A DNA stretch of 64,000 bases from Kordia antarctica (GCF_009901525.1 NZ_CP019288.1:5299501-5363500), one strand, 5' to 3'; positions 24,543 through 34,383 are shown, counted from the first letter of the stretch. Notes: generated from the letters alone by a model not told the origin. Numbers and translations are program-made.

Positions 24543-25574
24543 TTATTTTTTATTTCTAAAATATTGTTCCCATTTCCATGAAGAATCAATCATTTCATCT
24601 AAGGATTTCTCAGCAACCCAATTTAGCTTTTCCTTTGCCAAATCTGTAGCAGCGTATAATTCAGGAACATCTCCGTCTCGACGCGTTGTGATTTCATAAT
24701 TTAATTTTACATTGGTCACTTTTTCAAAAGAATTGATCACATCCATTACAGAACTTCCATTACCTGTACCCAAATTAAAAATTTCAAAATTCTTCTCTTG
24801 TTCTTTATTAATAAGCCTTTGCACTGAAATTACATGCGCTTTCGCTAAATCAACCACATGAATATAATCTCTAATTGGTGTGCCATCTTTTGTTGGATAA
24901 TCGTTTCCATACACCATTAATTTTTCTCTAATTCCAACGGCAGTTTGCGTAATATACGGCATCAAGTTATTAGGAATTCCATTGGGTAATTCGCCAATCA
25001 ATCCAGATTCATGTGCGCCAATTGGGTTAAAATAACGTAAAGATATTGCTGAAAAATCAGGTTGTGATTTTGTATAATCATCTAAAATTTCTTCTGCTAC
25101 TTTTTTTGTATTTCCATACGGAGAAAATGGGCGTTGCGTCTCGTTTTCTTCGGTAATTGGAAAACTTTTAGGCAAACCGTAAACAGTTGCTGAAGAAGAA
25201 AAAATAATAGTATTAATTTTATGTTGTTCTTGCGCACTAAGTATATTCAATAATGAATAAAAATTATTTTTATAATACATCAATGGCTTTTGCACAGATT
25301 CTCCAACCGCTTTGTGCGCTGCAAAATGAATCACTGCAACAGCATCGGCATGTTCTGAAATAGCTTTATCAGTCGCTTCAGCATCTTTCAAATCTACATT
25401 TACGAAAATAGGCGTCACACTTGTAATGCTTTGAATACGTTCCAATGTTTCTTCACTAGAATTTGACAAATCATCAAAAATAACAACTTCAAAATTTTGA
25501 TCAATGAGTTCTATCACTGTGTGCGAACCTATATATCCACATCCGCCTGTAACGATGACTTTACATTTTTTCAT
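24543..25574 (-). CDS. galE: UDP-glucose 4-epimerase
   Basis: The 343-residue short-chain dehydrogenase-type enzyme has the NAD+ motif VTGGCGYIGSHT, the catalytic SSSATVYG and YGNTKK (Tyr-x-x-x-Lys) and the GalE segments NPIGAHESGLIGE and GTPIRDYIHVVDLA. It interconverts UDP-galactose and UDP-glucose in the Leloir pathway. It is divergent from the gntR-galM-symporter-galK-galT unit and shares a 101-bp control region with it. Complete length. Confidence 0.96.
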   Translation of the reverse strand: MKKCKVIVTGGCGYIGSHTVIELIDQNFEVVIFDDLSNSSEETLERIQSITSVTPIFVNVDLKDAEATDKAISEHADAVAVIHFAAHKAVGESVQKPLMYYKNNFYSLLNILSAQEQHKINTIIFSSSATVYGLPKSFPITEENETQRPFSPYGNTKKVAEEILDDYTKSQPDFSAISLRYFNPIGAHESGLIGELPNGIPNNLMPYITQTAVGIREKLMVYGNDYPTKDGTPIRDYIHVVDLAKAHVISVQRLINKEQEKNFEIFNLGTGNGSSVMDVINSFEKVTNVKLNYEITTRRDGDVPELYAATDLAKEKLNWVAEKSLDEMIDSSWKWEQYFRNKK

Positions 25575-25620
25575 TTCAAAACATTTATTTAAGTTGCTAA
25601 AGTAGTCATTTAATTTTAAA

Positions 25621-25637
25621 TACCTACTAGTACCTAC
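25621..25637. promoter_or_regulatory. Candidate operator between galE and the gntR unit
   Basis: Two direct copies of TACCTAC (25621-25627 and 25631-25637) are one helical turn (10 bp) apart, with the palindrome TACTAGTA (25625-25632) across the junction. The site ends 3 nt before the -33 element of gntR, as a repressor site would. Confidence 0.5.
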
Positions 25638-25640
25638 CAG

Positions 25641-25671
25641 TTTGTTTATTTAAATAATTATTCTATATTTG
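25641..25671 (+). promoter_or_regulatory. Promoter of the gntR-galM-symporter-galK-galT unit
   Basis: TTTG (25641-25644) and TATATTTG (25664-25671) are 19 nt apart, a near-ideal Bacteroidota promoter. The ATG at 25676 lies only 4 nt further on, so the transcript may be leaderless. Confidence 0.7.
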
Positions 25672-25675
25672 TCCT

Positions 25676-26674
25676 ATGAGTTTAATTACGGTATCTAAAA
25701 AATCTAGTATTCCAAAATACAAACAAATTGTTGCTTCCATCGAGAAGGCAATTAGCAGTGGAGAACTTAGAAAAGGAGACAAACTTCCTTCATTAAATAG
25801 CGTAAAAGATAAATTTTCTCTATCACGAGATACGGTATTAATGGCGTTCAACGAATTGAAAACAAGAGGAATTGTACAATCAATTGTTGGCAAAGGATAT
25901 TATGTGCTAAACGAAGATATTGATGTTGTGAAAAAGGTTTTTTTGCTTTTTGATGAATTAAACTCATTTAAAGAAGACTTATATAACTCATTTTTAAATG
26001 CATTGGGAACAAATGTGCAGGTTGATATATTTTTCCATCATTTTAATTTTGAGGTGTTTAGTAAGCTCATTCATGACCATAACGGAAATTATAGTCATTA
26101 TATAATTATGCCTGCCAATTTGAATAGTACAAATTCGGTGATTTGTCATTTGCCTTCCGATAAAGTATATATTTTAGATCAACTTCACGAAGATTTAATA
26201 GGATATCCTTCAGTTGTTCAGAATTTTAAAAAGGACATGTTTAACGGACTTGAAGCTGGAAATAATTTGATTCAGAAGTATAAAAAAATAAACTTACTAT
26301 TTTCTTCAAAAAAGCAACCAAAAGGTATTTTAGATGGGTTTTCCGAGTTTTGCACACAGTATCAATATGCAAATGAAGTAATTTCAACACTAGAAAATCG
26401 CACACTAAATTCAAATGAAATCTTTGTCATTTTGGATGATAAAAATTTGATTCGAATCATAAAAAAAGCAAAAGAACAAGGACTCGTTATCGGGAAAGAT
26501 ATTGGCATTATTTGTTACAACGATACACTTTTAAAAGAAATTGTAGAAGGTGGAATCACAACGATTTCCACAGATTTTAATTTAATGGGAGAAAACTTAG
26601 CAAGTATGATGCTGGAGAATCAACAAGAACATATAGAAAATCCAAGTCGTTTAATCATCAGAAAATCAGTATAA
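25676..26674 (+). CDS. GntR-headed regulator with LacI-type sugar sensor
   Basis: The 332-residue protein begins with a GntR winged helix (KYKQIVASIEKAISSGELRKG, then DKLPSLNSVKDKFSLSRDTV and SIVGKGYYV) followed by a periplasmic-binding-protein-like domain ending in KDIGIICYNDTLLKEIVEGGITTIS. This head-and-sensor combination resembles AraR-type regulators. As first gene of the galM-symporter-galK-galT unit it likely senses galactose or a related sugar and acts on the operator at 25621. Its promoter box lies so close that the mRNA may start at or next to the ATG. Confidence 0.88.
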   Translation: MSLITVSKKSSIPKYKQIVASIEKAISSGELRKGDKLPSLNSVKDKFSLSRDTVLMAFNELKTRGIVQSIVGKGYYVLNEDIDVVKKVFLLFDELNSFKEDLYNSFLNALGTNVQVDIFFHHFNFEVFSKLIHDHNGNYSHYIIMPANLNSTNSVICHLPSDKVYILDQLHEDLIGYPSVVQNFKKDMFNGLEAGNNLIQKYKKINLLFSSKKQPKGILDGFSEFCTQYQYANEVISTLENRTLNSNEIFVILDDKNLIRIIKKAKEQGLVIGKDIGIICYNDTLLKEIVEGGITTISTDFNLMGENLASMMLENQQEHIENPSRLIIRKSV

Positions 26675-26678
26675 AAAG

Positions 26679-27623
26679 TTGTACACACTAAAAGAAACAG
26701 AAACACAAGGTTTACACTACTTAGAAATGGCAAGTTCTGATGGTGAATCAAAAGCGCAACTATGTCTTGATCAAGGAGGACGATTGAGCAATTTCGTATT
26801 TGAAAAGATTCAAATTCTTGCAGATTTAGATACTTCAACTTATAAAGACAATTATGCGTCTTCTATTTTATTTCCGTTTGCAAACAGAATTAAAGATGGA
26901 GAATACACTTTTAATGATTCAAAATATAAACTAGATTGCAACGAAGTTGATAAAAACAATGCATTGCACGGTTTGGTTTACAACAAGACATTTGTTTGTA
27001 TTCATAAAGTAACAACAGCTGATTATGCCTGTGTAACCTTGCAATATAAAGATGGCGGGAAACATAAAGGATTTCCATTTAAATTTAATATAGAACTGAC
27101 GTATACATTGAGTAAAAGTGGAATTATTTTATCAATTACTATTGTAAATAAAAGTAAAAAAACGTTCCCTTTTACGCTGGGTTGGCATCCTTATTTTAAT
27201 AGTGTGAATTTGGATAATAGCTCCATAAATTTTAAGAGTACTAAAAAATATGTATTGGATAGTCAGCAAATTATCTCAGGTGAAACGGATTTAGATTTTG
27301 AAATGCCTTTACAACTAAAAGGCACAAAATTAGACGATGGGTATCCTCTTGAAACCAATGAAATTGATTTCTCAACACCAGCATATTGTTTTAATATAAG
27401 GTCTTCAGCGAAAGAAAATTTTCTGCAACTTTACACGCCACCTCAACCCAATATTATAGCAATTGAGCCAATGACAGGTGCGGCAGATAATTTTAATAAT
27501 AAAATAGGCTTACAAACGCTACAACCAAACGAAACTTACACTGTGAAATGGAGTATGGCAATTCAAACTCTTGACACTAAACTAAAAACTAACCAACTAA
27601 TCAATAAACTATGCAGTTCTTAA
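26679..27623 (+). CDS. Galactose mutarotase (aldose 1-epimerase)
   Basis: This 314-residue protein has the GalM/aldose-epimerase features: FANRIKDGEY, the catalytic His segment LHGLVYNK, GWHPYF and DDGYPL. It converts beta- to alpha-galactose before phosphorylation. The start is a TTG 4 nt after the regulator stop; the next ATG would remove the first strands. It overlaps the symporter gene by 13 nt. No signal peptide is visible, so it acts in the cytoplasm. Confidence 0.88.
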   Translation: MYTLKETETQGLHYLEMASSDGESKAQLCLDQGGRLSNFVFEKIQILADLDTSTYKDNYASSILFPFANRIKDGEYTFNDSKYKLDCNEVDKNNALHGLVYNKTFVCIHKVTTADYACVTLQYKDGGKHKGFPFKFNIELTYTLSKSGIILSITIVNKSKKTFPFTLGWHPYFNSVNLDNSSINFKSTKKYVLDSQQIISGETDLDFEMPLQLKGTKLDDGYPLETNEIDFSTPAYCFNIRSSAKENFLQLYTPPQPNIIAIEPMTGAADNFNNKIGLQTLQPNETYTVKWSMAIQTLDTKLKTNQLINKLCSS

Positions 27624-29257
27624 CATTCATTGGATTTACAGCTCTGGTAGCTATCATATCCTATTACAAAACAAGAAATACGGAAGATTCATCCTCAGAC
27701 GGTTATTTTCTTGGAGGTCGTAGCTTAACGGCTGGAGTAATTGCCGGATCATTATTATTAACCAACCTTTCTACGGAACAAATTGTGGGACTAAATGGTT
27801 CTGCATACCAAAGTGGATTATCTGTAATGGTATGGGAAACGCTGGCTGCAATTGCGATGGTGGTTACCGCCATGTTTTTATTGCCTAGATATTTAAAAGG
27901 TGGTTTAACAACAGTTCCAGGGTTTTTAGCAAAACGTTTTGATGTGACTACAAAAACATTAACCTCAGTTTTATTTCTAACAGGTTATGTGGTGGTTTTA
28001 CTGCCAGTTATTTTATACTCAGGATCTTTAGCAATTAGCGGCATGTTTGATGTGCCAGAATTATTAGGAGTTACACATACACAATCTATTTGGATTTGTG
28101 TTTGGGGAATAGGAATTATTGGTTCTATATATGCTGTTTTTGGTGGATTGAAAGCGGTTGCCGTTTCAGATTCGATTAATGCAGTTGGTTTATTAATTGG
28201 AGGAATTTTAATTCCAATATTTGGTTTACTAATGATTGGCGATGGAAGCATTTTAGATGGACTTAATACACTTACAACAGAAAATCCAGAGAAGTTTAAA
28301 TCTATGGGCGGACCAGCAGATCCTGTACCATTTTACACCATTTTTACAGGTATGATGTTAGTTCAGTTATTTTATTGGGGAACAAACCAACAAATTATTC
28401 AAAGAGCACTTGGTGCAAAAGATTTGAAAGAAGGTCAAAAAGGATTATTACTGGCATCGTTTATAAAAATACTAGGACCAATAATTGTAGTATTACCTGG
28501 TTTAATAGCCTATCACATTTTTGAAGGAAATTTAGAAAGTGCAGATAGTGCGTATCCAGAATTAGTAAGGGAAGTATTGCCTACTGCTTGGGTTGGTTTC
28601 TTTGCAGCTGTATTATTTGGAGCTATTTTGAGTTCATTTAACAGTGTCTTAAATAGTTCTGTAACCTTATTTGGAATTGATGTTTACAAACAACACATCA
28701 ATAAAGATGCAGACGAAAAGACAGTAGTAAAATATGGTAAAACCTTTGGTGTTATCTTAGCGATTGCTGCGATGTTTATTGCACCACTTATTGCAAATGC
28801 AGGAAGTTTATTTGACTATTTACAAGAGATTAACGGTATTTATAGTATTCCTATTTTCTCTATTATCATTGTTGGTTATTTAACCAAACGTGTACCTGCT
28901 CTTGCAGCTAAAGTCGGATTGTTATCTGGATGTTTATTATATATCCTAAGCCAGTTTATTATGCAGCCTTACTTTGTAAATAAAGCATTGGAATCAGCAA
29001 AAACAGCAGGAGTTACAGATGAAGTTGCTTTGGCTTTGGTAGAAACACAAGCGTATCCTCATTTCTTAGACGTTATGGCAATTTTATTTGCATTAAACGT
29101 ACTGATAATGCTAATTATAGGAAAGCTAAAACCAAGAGAAGAAGCGTACGTTCAAGAATACACAAAACAGGTCGATATCACGCCATGGAAATACACGAAA
29201 CAAACTGGTATCGCGATCTGTGTAGTAGTAATAGGAGTCTATATATATTTTGCATAA
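27611..29257 (+). CDS. Sodium:solute symporter (SLC5 family), probable galactose importer
   Basis: This 548-residue protein has about 14 membrane helices and the SSS-family features GYFLGGRSLTAGVIAGSLL, NLSTEQIVGLNGSAY, YAVFGGLKAVAVSD and a FNSVLNSSVTLF segment near helix 8 that fits sodium binding. Its position between galM and galK makes galactose or glucose with Na+ the likely substrate. The gene overlaps galM and ends 5 nt before galK, so all are one unit. Confidence 0.9.
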   Translation: MQFLTFIGFTALVAIISYYKTRNTEDSSSDGYFLGGRSLTAGVIAGSLLLTNLSTEQIVGLNGSAYQSGLSVMVWETLAAIAMVVTAMFLLPRYLKGGLTTVPGFLAKRFDVTTKTLTSVLFLTGYVVVLLPVILYSGSLAISGMFDVPELLGVTHTQSIWICVWGIGIIGSIYAVFGGLKAVAVSDSINAVGLLIGGILIPIFGLLMIGDGSILDGLNTLTTENPEKFKSMGGPADPVPFYTIFTGMMLVQLFYWGTNQQIIQRALGAKDLKEGQKGLLLASFIKILGPIIVVLPGLIAYHIFEGNLESADSAYPELVREVLPTAWVGFFAAVLFGAILSSFNSVLNSSVTLFGIDVYKQHINKDADEKTVVKYGKTFGVILAIAAMFIAPLIANAGSLFDYLQEINGIYSIPIFSIIIVGYLTKRVPALAAKVGLLSGCLLYILSQFIMQPYFVNKALESAKTAGVTDEVALALVETQAYPHFLDVMAILFALNVLIMLIIGKLKPREEAYVQEYTKQVDITPWKYTKQTGIAICVVVIGVYIYFA

Positions 29258-29262
29258 GTATT

Positions 29263-30411
29263 ATGAATAAGAAATTAGTTAAAGAAATAAAGAGCAGTTT
29301 TACAGCGCATTATAAAACAAAGCCTCTTATCGTATTTTCTCCGGGTAGAATTAACCTTATTGGAGAGCATACCGATTATAATGATGGTTTTGCATTTCCT
29401 GCTGCCATTAATAAAGGTATTGCACTTGCTATAAGTAAGAGCGATTCTAATGTTAGTAGCACGTATGCTTTAAACAAGAATGAAATCTACGAATTTAACA
29501 CTGAAAACATAAAACCGTTAGAAGATGGAGGTTGGCGAAATTATGTTCTAGGAGTTGTTGCAGAATTGCAAATGCTTGGGAAAAACATTGGAAATTTCAA
29601 CAGTGTTTTTGCGGGTAATATTCCAGGCGGTGCAGGTATGTCATCTTCTGCTGCATTAGAAAATAGTTTTGTATTTGGATTGAATGAATTATTCGATTTA
29701 GGATTGACTAAACACGATATGATTTTAGTATCTCAAAAAGCCGAACATAATTATGCTGGTGTTAAATGTGGCATCATGGATCAATACGCAAGTATGTTTG
29801 GTGTAAAAAAGAGCGCGCTTTTATTAGACTGTAGAACTATAGAATCTGAGCCTTTTAAAATAAATTTTAAGGATTATAAATTGATGCTTATTAACAGTAA
29901 TGTAAAGCACGATTTATCTGAAAGTGCTTATAATGATAGACGTTCAGTTTGCGAAAAAGTATCTCAACTATTAGGGATTGATGCTTTAAGAGATGCTTCA
30001 AAAGAAGATTTAGATCGTATTAAAAGTGATATTTCCGATGAAGATTACCAAAAAGCTTTATATGTAATTAATGAGAATAATCGCGTGAAGCTGTTTTCAG
30101 AAGCTATAAAGAAAAATGATTTAATAGTTTTAGGGAATTTAATATATCAATCTCATGAAGGTTTAAGCACTAATTATAAAGTGAGTTGTGAAGAACTCGA
30201 TTTTTTAGTGGCTAGGGCAAAAGAAAATCCACATGTTTTAGGTGCTAGAATGATGGGCGGCGGTTTTGGCGGCTGTACCATTAACCTTATTAAAAAAGAC
30301 CAATTTAAGAAATTCAAAAAAGGTGTTTCTAAAAAATATAGAGCTGCATTTAAAAAAGACTGTTCTATTTACAGCGTAAAGTTATCAAGAGGAACACATT
30401 TAGTCGATTAA
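29263..30411 (+). CDS. galK: Galactokinase
   Basis: From the ATG at 29263 the protein has 382 residues. An upstream in-frame start at 29185 would overlap the symporter by over 70 nt and is rejected. The GHMP-kinase motifs are clear: the galactokinase signature GRINLIGEHTDYNDGFAFP, the phosphate loop PGGAGMSSSAALE and MMGGGFGGCTI. It phosphorylates alpha-galactose at C1 with ATP. Located between the symporter and galT. Confidence 0.97.
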   Translation: MNKKLVKEIKSSFTAHYKTKPLIVFSPGRINLIGEHTDYNDGFAFPAAINKGIALAISKSDSNVSSTYALNKNEIYEFNTENIKPLEDGGWRNYVLGVVAELQMLGKNIGNFNSVFAGNIPGGAGMSSSAALENSFVFGLNELFDLGLTKHDMILVSQKAEHNYAGVKCGIMDQYASMFGVKKSALLLDCRTIESEPFKINFKDYKLMLINSNVKHDLSESAYNDRRSVCEKVSQLLGIDALRDASKEDLDRIKSDISDEDYQKALYVINENNRVKLFSEAIKKNDLIVLGNLIYQSHEGLSTNYKVSCEELDFLVARAKENPHVLGARMMGGGFGGCTINLIKKDQFKKFKKGVSKKYRAAFKKDCSIYSVKLSRGTHLVD

Positions 30412-30431
30412 TACAATATATATTATAAAAA

Positions 30432-31451
30432 ATGAGTACAAATTTACAAGACTATTCACACAAACGATTCAACATACTCACGGGAGAATGGGTATTGGTA
30501 TCGCCACACAGAGCTAAAAGACCTTGGCAAGGACAGAATGAAGCTATTTCTAATGAGCAGCGTCCTGCACACGATCCGAGTTGTTATTTATGCGCAGGCA
30601 ATACCAGAATTAATGGAGAACAAAATCCAGTATACGAAGATGTATTTGTATTTACAAATGACTTTGCCGCTTTGCAATCGGATTCACCGGAATTTTCAGT
30701 AAACGATGGACTTTTCATCGCGAAAAGCGAACAAGGAATTTGCAAAGTAATTTGTTTTAGTCCAGATCATTCCAAAAGTTTGGCTGACATGAGTGTTTCA
30801 TCAATCCAAAAAGTAGTAGAAACTTGGCAACAAGAATATACGTCACTTGGTAAAGAATCAATGATTCAATATGTGCAAATTTTTGAAAATAAAGGTGCTG
30901 TAATGGGTTGTAGTAATCCGCATCCGCATGGGCAAATTTGGAGTCAATCCACACTTCCTAACGAAGTTGCTAAGAAAGATGTGCAACAAAAAATATATTA
31001 CAACGAAAACAAGACAAGTTTATTAGGAGATTATTTGTCGCAAGAATTAAAAGCGAAAGAACGTATCATTTATCAAAATGATGATTTTGTAGTATTGATA
31101 CCATTTTGGGCAGTTTGGCCATTTGAAGCGATGATTGTTCCGAAACAACAGTTTGAAAATATTTCACAACTCTCAGAATCAGAAAGCGCAAATTTTGCTG
31201 ACGCAATTTCGAAAATTACCAAAGTATATGACAAACTATTTCAATGTTCGTTTCCATATTCTAGCGGAATTCATCAGTCGCCAACAAATGGAAAATCTAA
31301 CAAACATTGGCATTGGCACATGAGTTTTTACCCGCCATTATTGAGAAGCGCAACGGTTAAGAAATTTATGGTTGGTTATGAAATGTTTGGCTCGCCACAG
31401 CGCGATATTACAGCAGAGCAAGCGGCATTTCGCCTTAGAGAATTGTTGTAA
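30432..31451 (+). CDS. galT: Galactose-1-phosphate uridylyltransferase
   Basis: The 339-residue enzyme carries the catalytic SNPHPHGQIW, with the uridylylated His, and the segments GEWVLVSPHRAKRPW and CYLCAGNTR. It swaps UMP between UDP-glucose and galactose-1-phosphate, linking GalK and GalE. A paired HWHWHMSFYPP near the C-terminus fits metal or phosphate binding. It is the last gene of the gal unit and is followed by a strong terminator. Confidence 0.97.
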   Translation: MSTNLQDYSHKRFNILTGEWVLVSPHRAKRPWQGQNEAISNEQRPAHDPSCYLCAGNTRINGEQNPVYEDVFVFTNDFAALQSDSPEFSVNDGLFIAKSEQGICKVICFSPDHSKSLADMSVSSIQKVVETWQQEYTSLGKESMIQYVQIFENKGAVMGCSNPHPHGQIWSQSTLPNEVAKKDVQQKIYYNENKTSLLGDYLSQELKAKERIIYQNDDFVVLIPFWAVWPFEAMIVPKQQFENISQLSESESANFADAISKITKVYDKLFQCSFPYSSGIHQSPTNGKSNKHWHWHMSFYPPLLRSATVKKFMVGYEMFGSPQRDITAEQAAFRLRELL

Positions 31452-31497
31452 AGTAAATTCTTAAAATTATATGCTTAGCGCGAAAAGTTATAGTAAT

Positions 31498-31544
31498 TGT
31501 TGACTTCTGTGAAAGACTATTTTTCAGAAGTCAACATTTTTTTT
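31498..31544 (+). terminator. Terminator of the gal unit, overlapping the end of the FGE gene
   Basis: A perfect 12-bp stem (TGTTGACTTCTG, 31498-31509, with CAGAAGTCAACA, 31525-31536) is followed by eight T. Its right half encodes the last codons of the opposite-strand FGE gene. Confidence 0.9.
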
Positions 31545-32608
31545 GTTACCACAGTTCGGAATCCCATGTGGTCAGAACCAGAATCATGACTCACGCCCAT
31601 TTTTGCAGAAATTCTAAAACTTGCACAATACGATTCGTGACATAGAAAAGAACCACCTTTCATCACATTTTCTACTTGGTATGGATTTTCTGGACTGTAT
31701 CCTTTTGAAGCTCCTTTTGGGTTTGTCAATGGCTGAGAAGTATCTATTTCTTTATAATAATTTACATTGAATAAATCGCTTGTCAATTCCCAAACATTTC
31801 CGAGCATATCATAGAGACCAATACTATTTGGTGCATACGATTTTACAGGCGATACATACGAGAAACCATCATCAGGATTGTTTGTTATTGGAAAATTACC
31901 TTGCCACGTATTTGAATTTTGGTTTAATATATTGGCGTCATTTCCCCATGTATAAACGTCATTTGTATTTTTTCCTTGCGCAGCAGCTTCCCATTCGGCT
32001 TCCGTTGGCAATCTTCTGTTAGCCCATTTGCAATACGCTAATGCATCTTCTAAGGCAACATGCACAACAGGAAGATTATCTTTGTCATCAATAGAACTAT
32101 CAGGACCGCTAGGATGTTTCCAATCGGCACCAATTTTCCATGTCCACCATTGTCCATAATTCGCCATATTGGCAACCGCATTTACATTTTTATTAAAAAC
32201 TAAGCTGCCGGGTTTTAGGATAGAATCGTGTGGTTTTTGGGTATTTGGCGGCAATTCTTTTTTCATTTGTTCCCAATCAATTGGTCTTTCGGCAATTGTT
32301 TTATAGCCTGTTGCTTTTACAAAAGCTTTAAATTGAGCATTGGTAACTTCTGTTTCATCTATATAAAAACCATCAACTTTTACCGTATGTGCAGGTTTTT
32401 CTCTTTGCATTGCAAAAGGATCATTTTCTTTTGCTCCTTGTAAAAATGTTTTGCTTTCTACCCAAACCATTCCGTTTGGAATTTTCAGATCTAAAAATTC
32501 ATCTAATGGTGTGTTTTTAGAACTATTTTGAGAAGGCTTTTTATTTTCACAAGCAATAAAAGTAATAGCAATGAATAGAAAGATATATTTGGTTAAGAAA
32601 TGATTCAT
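31517..32608 (-). CDS. Formylglycine-generating sulfatase-modifying enzyme (lipoprotein)
   Basis: The 363-residue protein has a lipobox FIAC (Cys about 20) and an FGE-sulfatase domain (GMVWVESKTFLQGA, WANRRLPTEAEWEAAAQG, LYDMLGNVWELTSD). The active site GGSFLCHESYCASFR keeps both Cys of the catalytic CHxSYC pair, which bind copper in aerobic FGEs. It oxidises the Cys of sulfatases to formylglycine. All three sulfatases in this window have the Cys-type signature, so this enzyme can mature them, probably in the periplasm. The last codons overlap the gal terminator. Confidence 0.9.
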   Translation of the reverse strand: MNHFLTKYIFLFIAITFIACENKKPSQNSSKNTPLDEFLDLKIPNGMVWVESKTFLQGAKENDPFAMQREKPAHTVKVDGFYIDETEVTNAQFKAFVKATGYKTIAERPIDWEQMKKELPPNTQKPHDSILKPGSLVFNKNVNAVANMANYGQWWTWKIGADWKHPSGPDSSIDDKDNLPVVHVALEDALAYCKWANRRLPTEAEWEAAAQGKNTNDVYTWGNDANILNQNSNTWQGNFPITNNPDDGFSYVSPVKSYAPNSIGLYDMLGNVWELTSDLFNVNYYKEIDTSQPLTNPKGASKGYSPENPYQVENVMKGGSFLCHESYCASFRISAKMGVSHDSGSDHMGFRTVVTKKMLTSEK

Positions 32609-32925
32609 TTTAGAAGAAATTTTTTAAGTTCTATTGAAATATAAAAGTATTAAAAAAAGCAATGAATAGTTCCTTTTAGTACGCCTATTTTTTAAATTTA
32701 TAGAATTGCAATACACGTTTTATAGAACGCTTACAACTAACATCTGCTAAAGGTATTTCAACAAAAAAATATAAAATAATAACATATTGTCCCTTAATTA
32801 TATTTGAACTAAACATAAACTAAAAAAAGACGATTCGTTTGGACAGTCTTTTTTATAAATATATATGTTTTGAATAATTTTAAATCTGCCTATATTTTTC
32901 TGAATTCGAATTTCTTTAATTGACA
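32609..32925. other. Intergenic region with the terminator of the minus-strand PUL operon
   Basis: No gene is seen. AAAAAAGAC (32823-32831) and GTCTTTTTT (32846-32854) form a 9-bp stem with a 14-nt loop and can stop transcription from the dehydrogenase gene. The remainder is AT-rich and should hold the FGE promoter, not recognised. Confidence 0.65.
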
Positions 32926-34383
32926 CTACATTTTCGCCGTAGAAACTCTCTTTTTGACTAAATAATCATCTAAAGCCAAATGAGAACAATCGTGACCAAT
33001 TCCACTATTTTTAATCCCACCATGTGGTAAATAGATTGCATATTTGACACCATTGATTTGTATTTCTCCGAATTCCAGCTCTTCTGTAAAGTGTTCTATT
33101 CGTTTGTGATTATTTGTGAATATGTAAGATGCTAATCCAAATTCGGTATCATTTGCTAATGCCAACACTTCTTCATCCGTATCGAAAGACATGATACCTG
33201 CAACAGGTCCGAATGTTTCTTGAGTGAATAGTTTCATTTCTGGTGTAATTCCGGAAACGACTGTAGGTTCTATCCAAAAGCCAGTTTCAGGCAAATAATC
33301 AGGTATTTTTCCACCATATTCAAGTGTTGCACCTTTACTTGTTGCATCTTCAATAAGATCAAACATACGATCTCTATCTTTTTTAGATACTACAGGACCC
33401 ATAAATACATCTTCGTTTTCTTTTGTACCAAAACCAACCTTTAGTTTTGAAACTTTTTCAACGTATGCTTTTATGAATTTATCATAGATTGATGTATGAA
33501 CTAAGATTCTATTGGCAGCGACGCAAACTTGACCTGAATTACCAAACCTTAGTGCAACAGCAAGGTTTAACGCTGTGTCAAAATCAGCATCTTCAAATAC
33601 GATAAAAGGTGCATTTCCACCCAATTCCATTCCTAGTTTTTTGATAGATGTTGTGCTTTCTGCAATTACTTTTTGTCCTGTTGTTGTAGATCCAATCATG
33701 GTAATAACAGCAGGAATTTTACTTGTAGTTAACGTTTGTGCTACTTCACTCACTGTACCAGCTAAGATGTTAATGACACCAGCGGGAAAATTTATGCTAT
33801 GTGCTATTTCACCAATCATATAGGCTGATAATGGTGACATTTCGGAAGGTTTTATGATAATAGAACAGCCTGAGGCTAGGGCAGGACCCAATTTGAAACC
33901 TACATTTAGTATTGGAAAATTCCAAGCGAGATACGCAACAGCGACTCCAGCAGGTTTCGAAATCATTTTGTGCGTATGTGTGCCTTCATAATCTGGAATT
34001 TGTTCTTCCCTCAAATTTTTCATGGCATCAGGATACCACGATAAAGCATTTGTAATAGCTTCAATATCTTCATATGCACCCGCGTAGGTTTTACCCATTT
34101 CATGAACCATTGCATTTCTTAGTTCATGTTCTTTTTCAAGAATAGCGGATCTAAGTTTTAGCATCCATTCAGTTCGCTCAGCTAATGATAGTTTTGACCA
34201 ATATTTGAATCCTTTTTGAGCAGCTTCAAGTGCTTTTAGGGCATCTGCTTTTCCAGCTTCAGCAATTTGTGCAATAGATTCTCCTGTTGCGGGACAAATG
34301 ACATCTTGCTTTTCTCCACTTGCAGCATCGATAAGTTGTCCGTCAATATATAATTTTTTATAACCGAAGTTCTGAGTTTTCAT
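32926..34383 (-). CDS. NAD(P)+-dependent aldehyde dehydrogenase, probable 3,6-anhydrogalactose dehydrogenase
   Basis: The 485-residue enzyme has the superfamily residues: NFPILNVGFKLGPALASGC, the Glu in KLGMELGGNAPFIV and the catalytic Cys in FGNSGQVCVAANRI. By sequence alone it resembles succinate-semialdehyde and lactaldehyde dehydrogenases. Its place, 13 nt after the cycloisomerase in an operon with SusC/SusD, and the KDGal kinase and aldolase nearby, suggest it oxidises 3,6-anhydrogalactose to anhydrogalactonate, the first step of the pathway known from agar- and carrageenan-degrading marine bacteria. Substrate is inferred from context. Confidence 0.8.
   Translation of the reverse strand: MKTQNFGYKKLYIDGQLIDAASGEKQDVICPATGESIAQIAEAGKADALKALEAAQKGFKYWSKLSLAERTEWMLKLRSAILEKEHELRNAMVHEMGKTYAGAYEDIEAITNALSWYPDAMKNLREEQIPDYEGTHTHKMISKPAGVAVAYLAWNFPILNVGFKLGPALASGCSIIIKPSEMSPLSAYMIGEIAHSINFPAGVINILAGTVSEVAQTLTTSKIPAVITMIGSTTTGQKVIAESTTSIKKLGMELGGNAPFIVFEDADFDTALNLAVALRFGNSGQVCVAANRILVHTSIYDKFIKAYVEKVSKLKVGFGTKENEDVFMGPVVSKKDRDRMFDLIEDATSKGATLEYGGKIPDYLPETGFWIEPTVVSGITPEMKLFTQETFGPVAGIMSFDTDEEVLALANDTEFGLASYIFTNNHKRIEHFTEELEFGEIQINGVKYAIYLPHGGIKNSGIGHDCSHLALDDYLVKKRVSTAKM

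Noticed and set aside
29185-29262. Earlier start for galK
   Set aside because: It would overlap the symporter gene by over 70 nt and add residues foreign to galactokinases.
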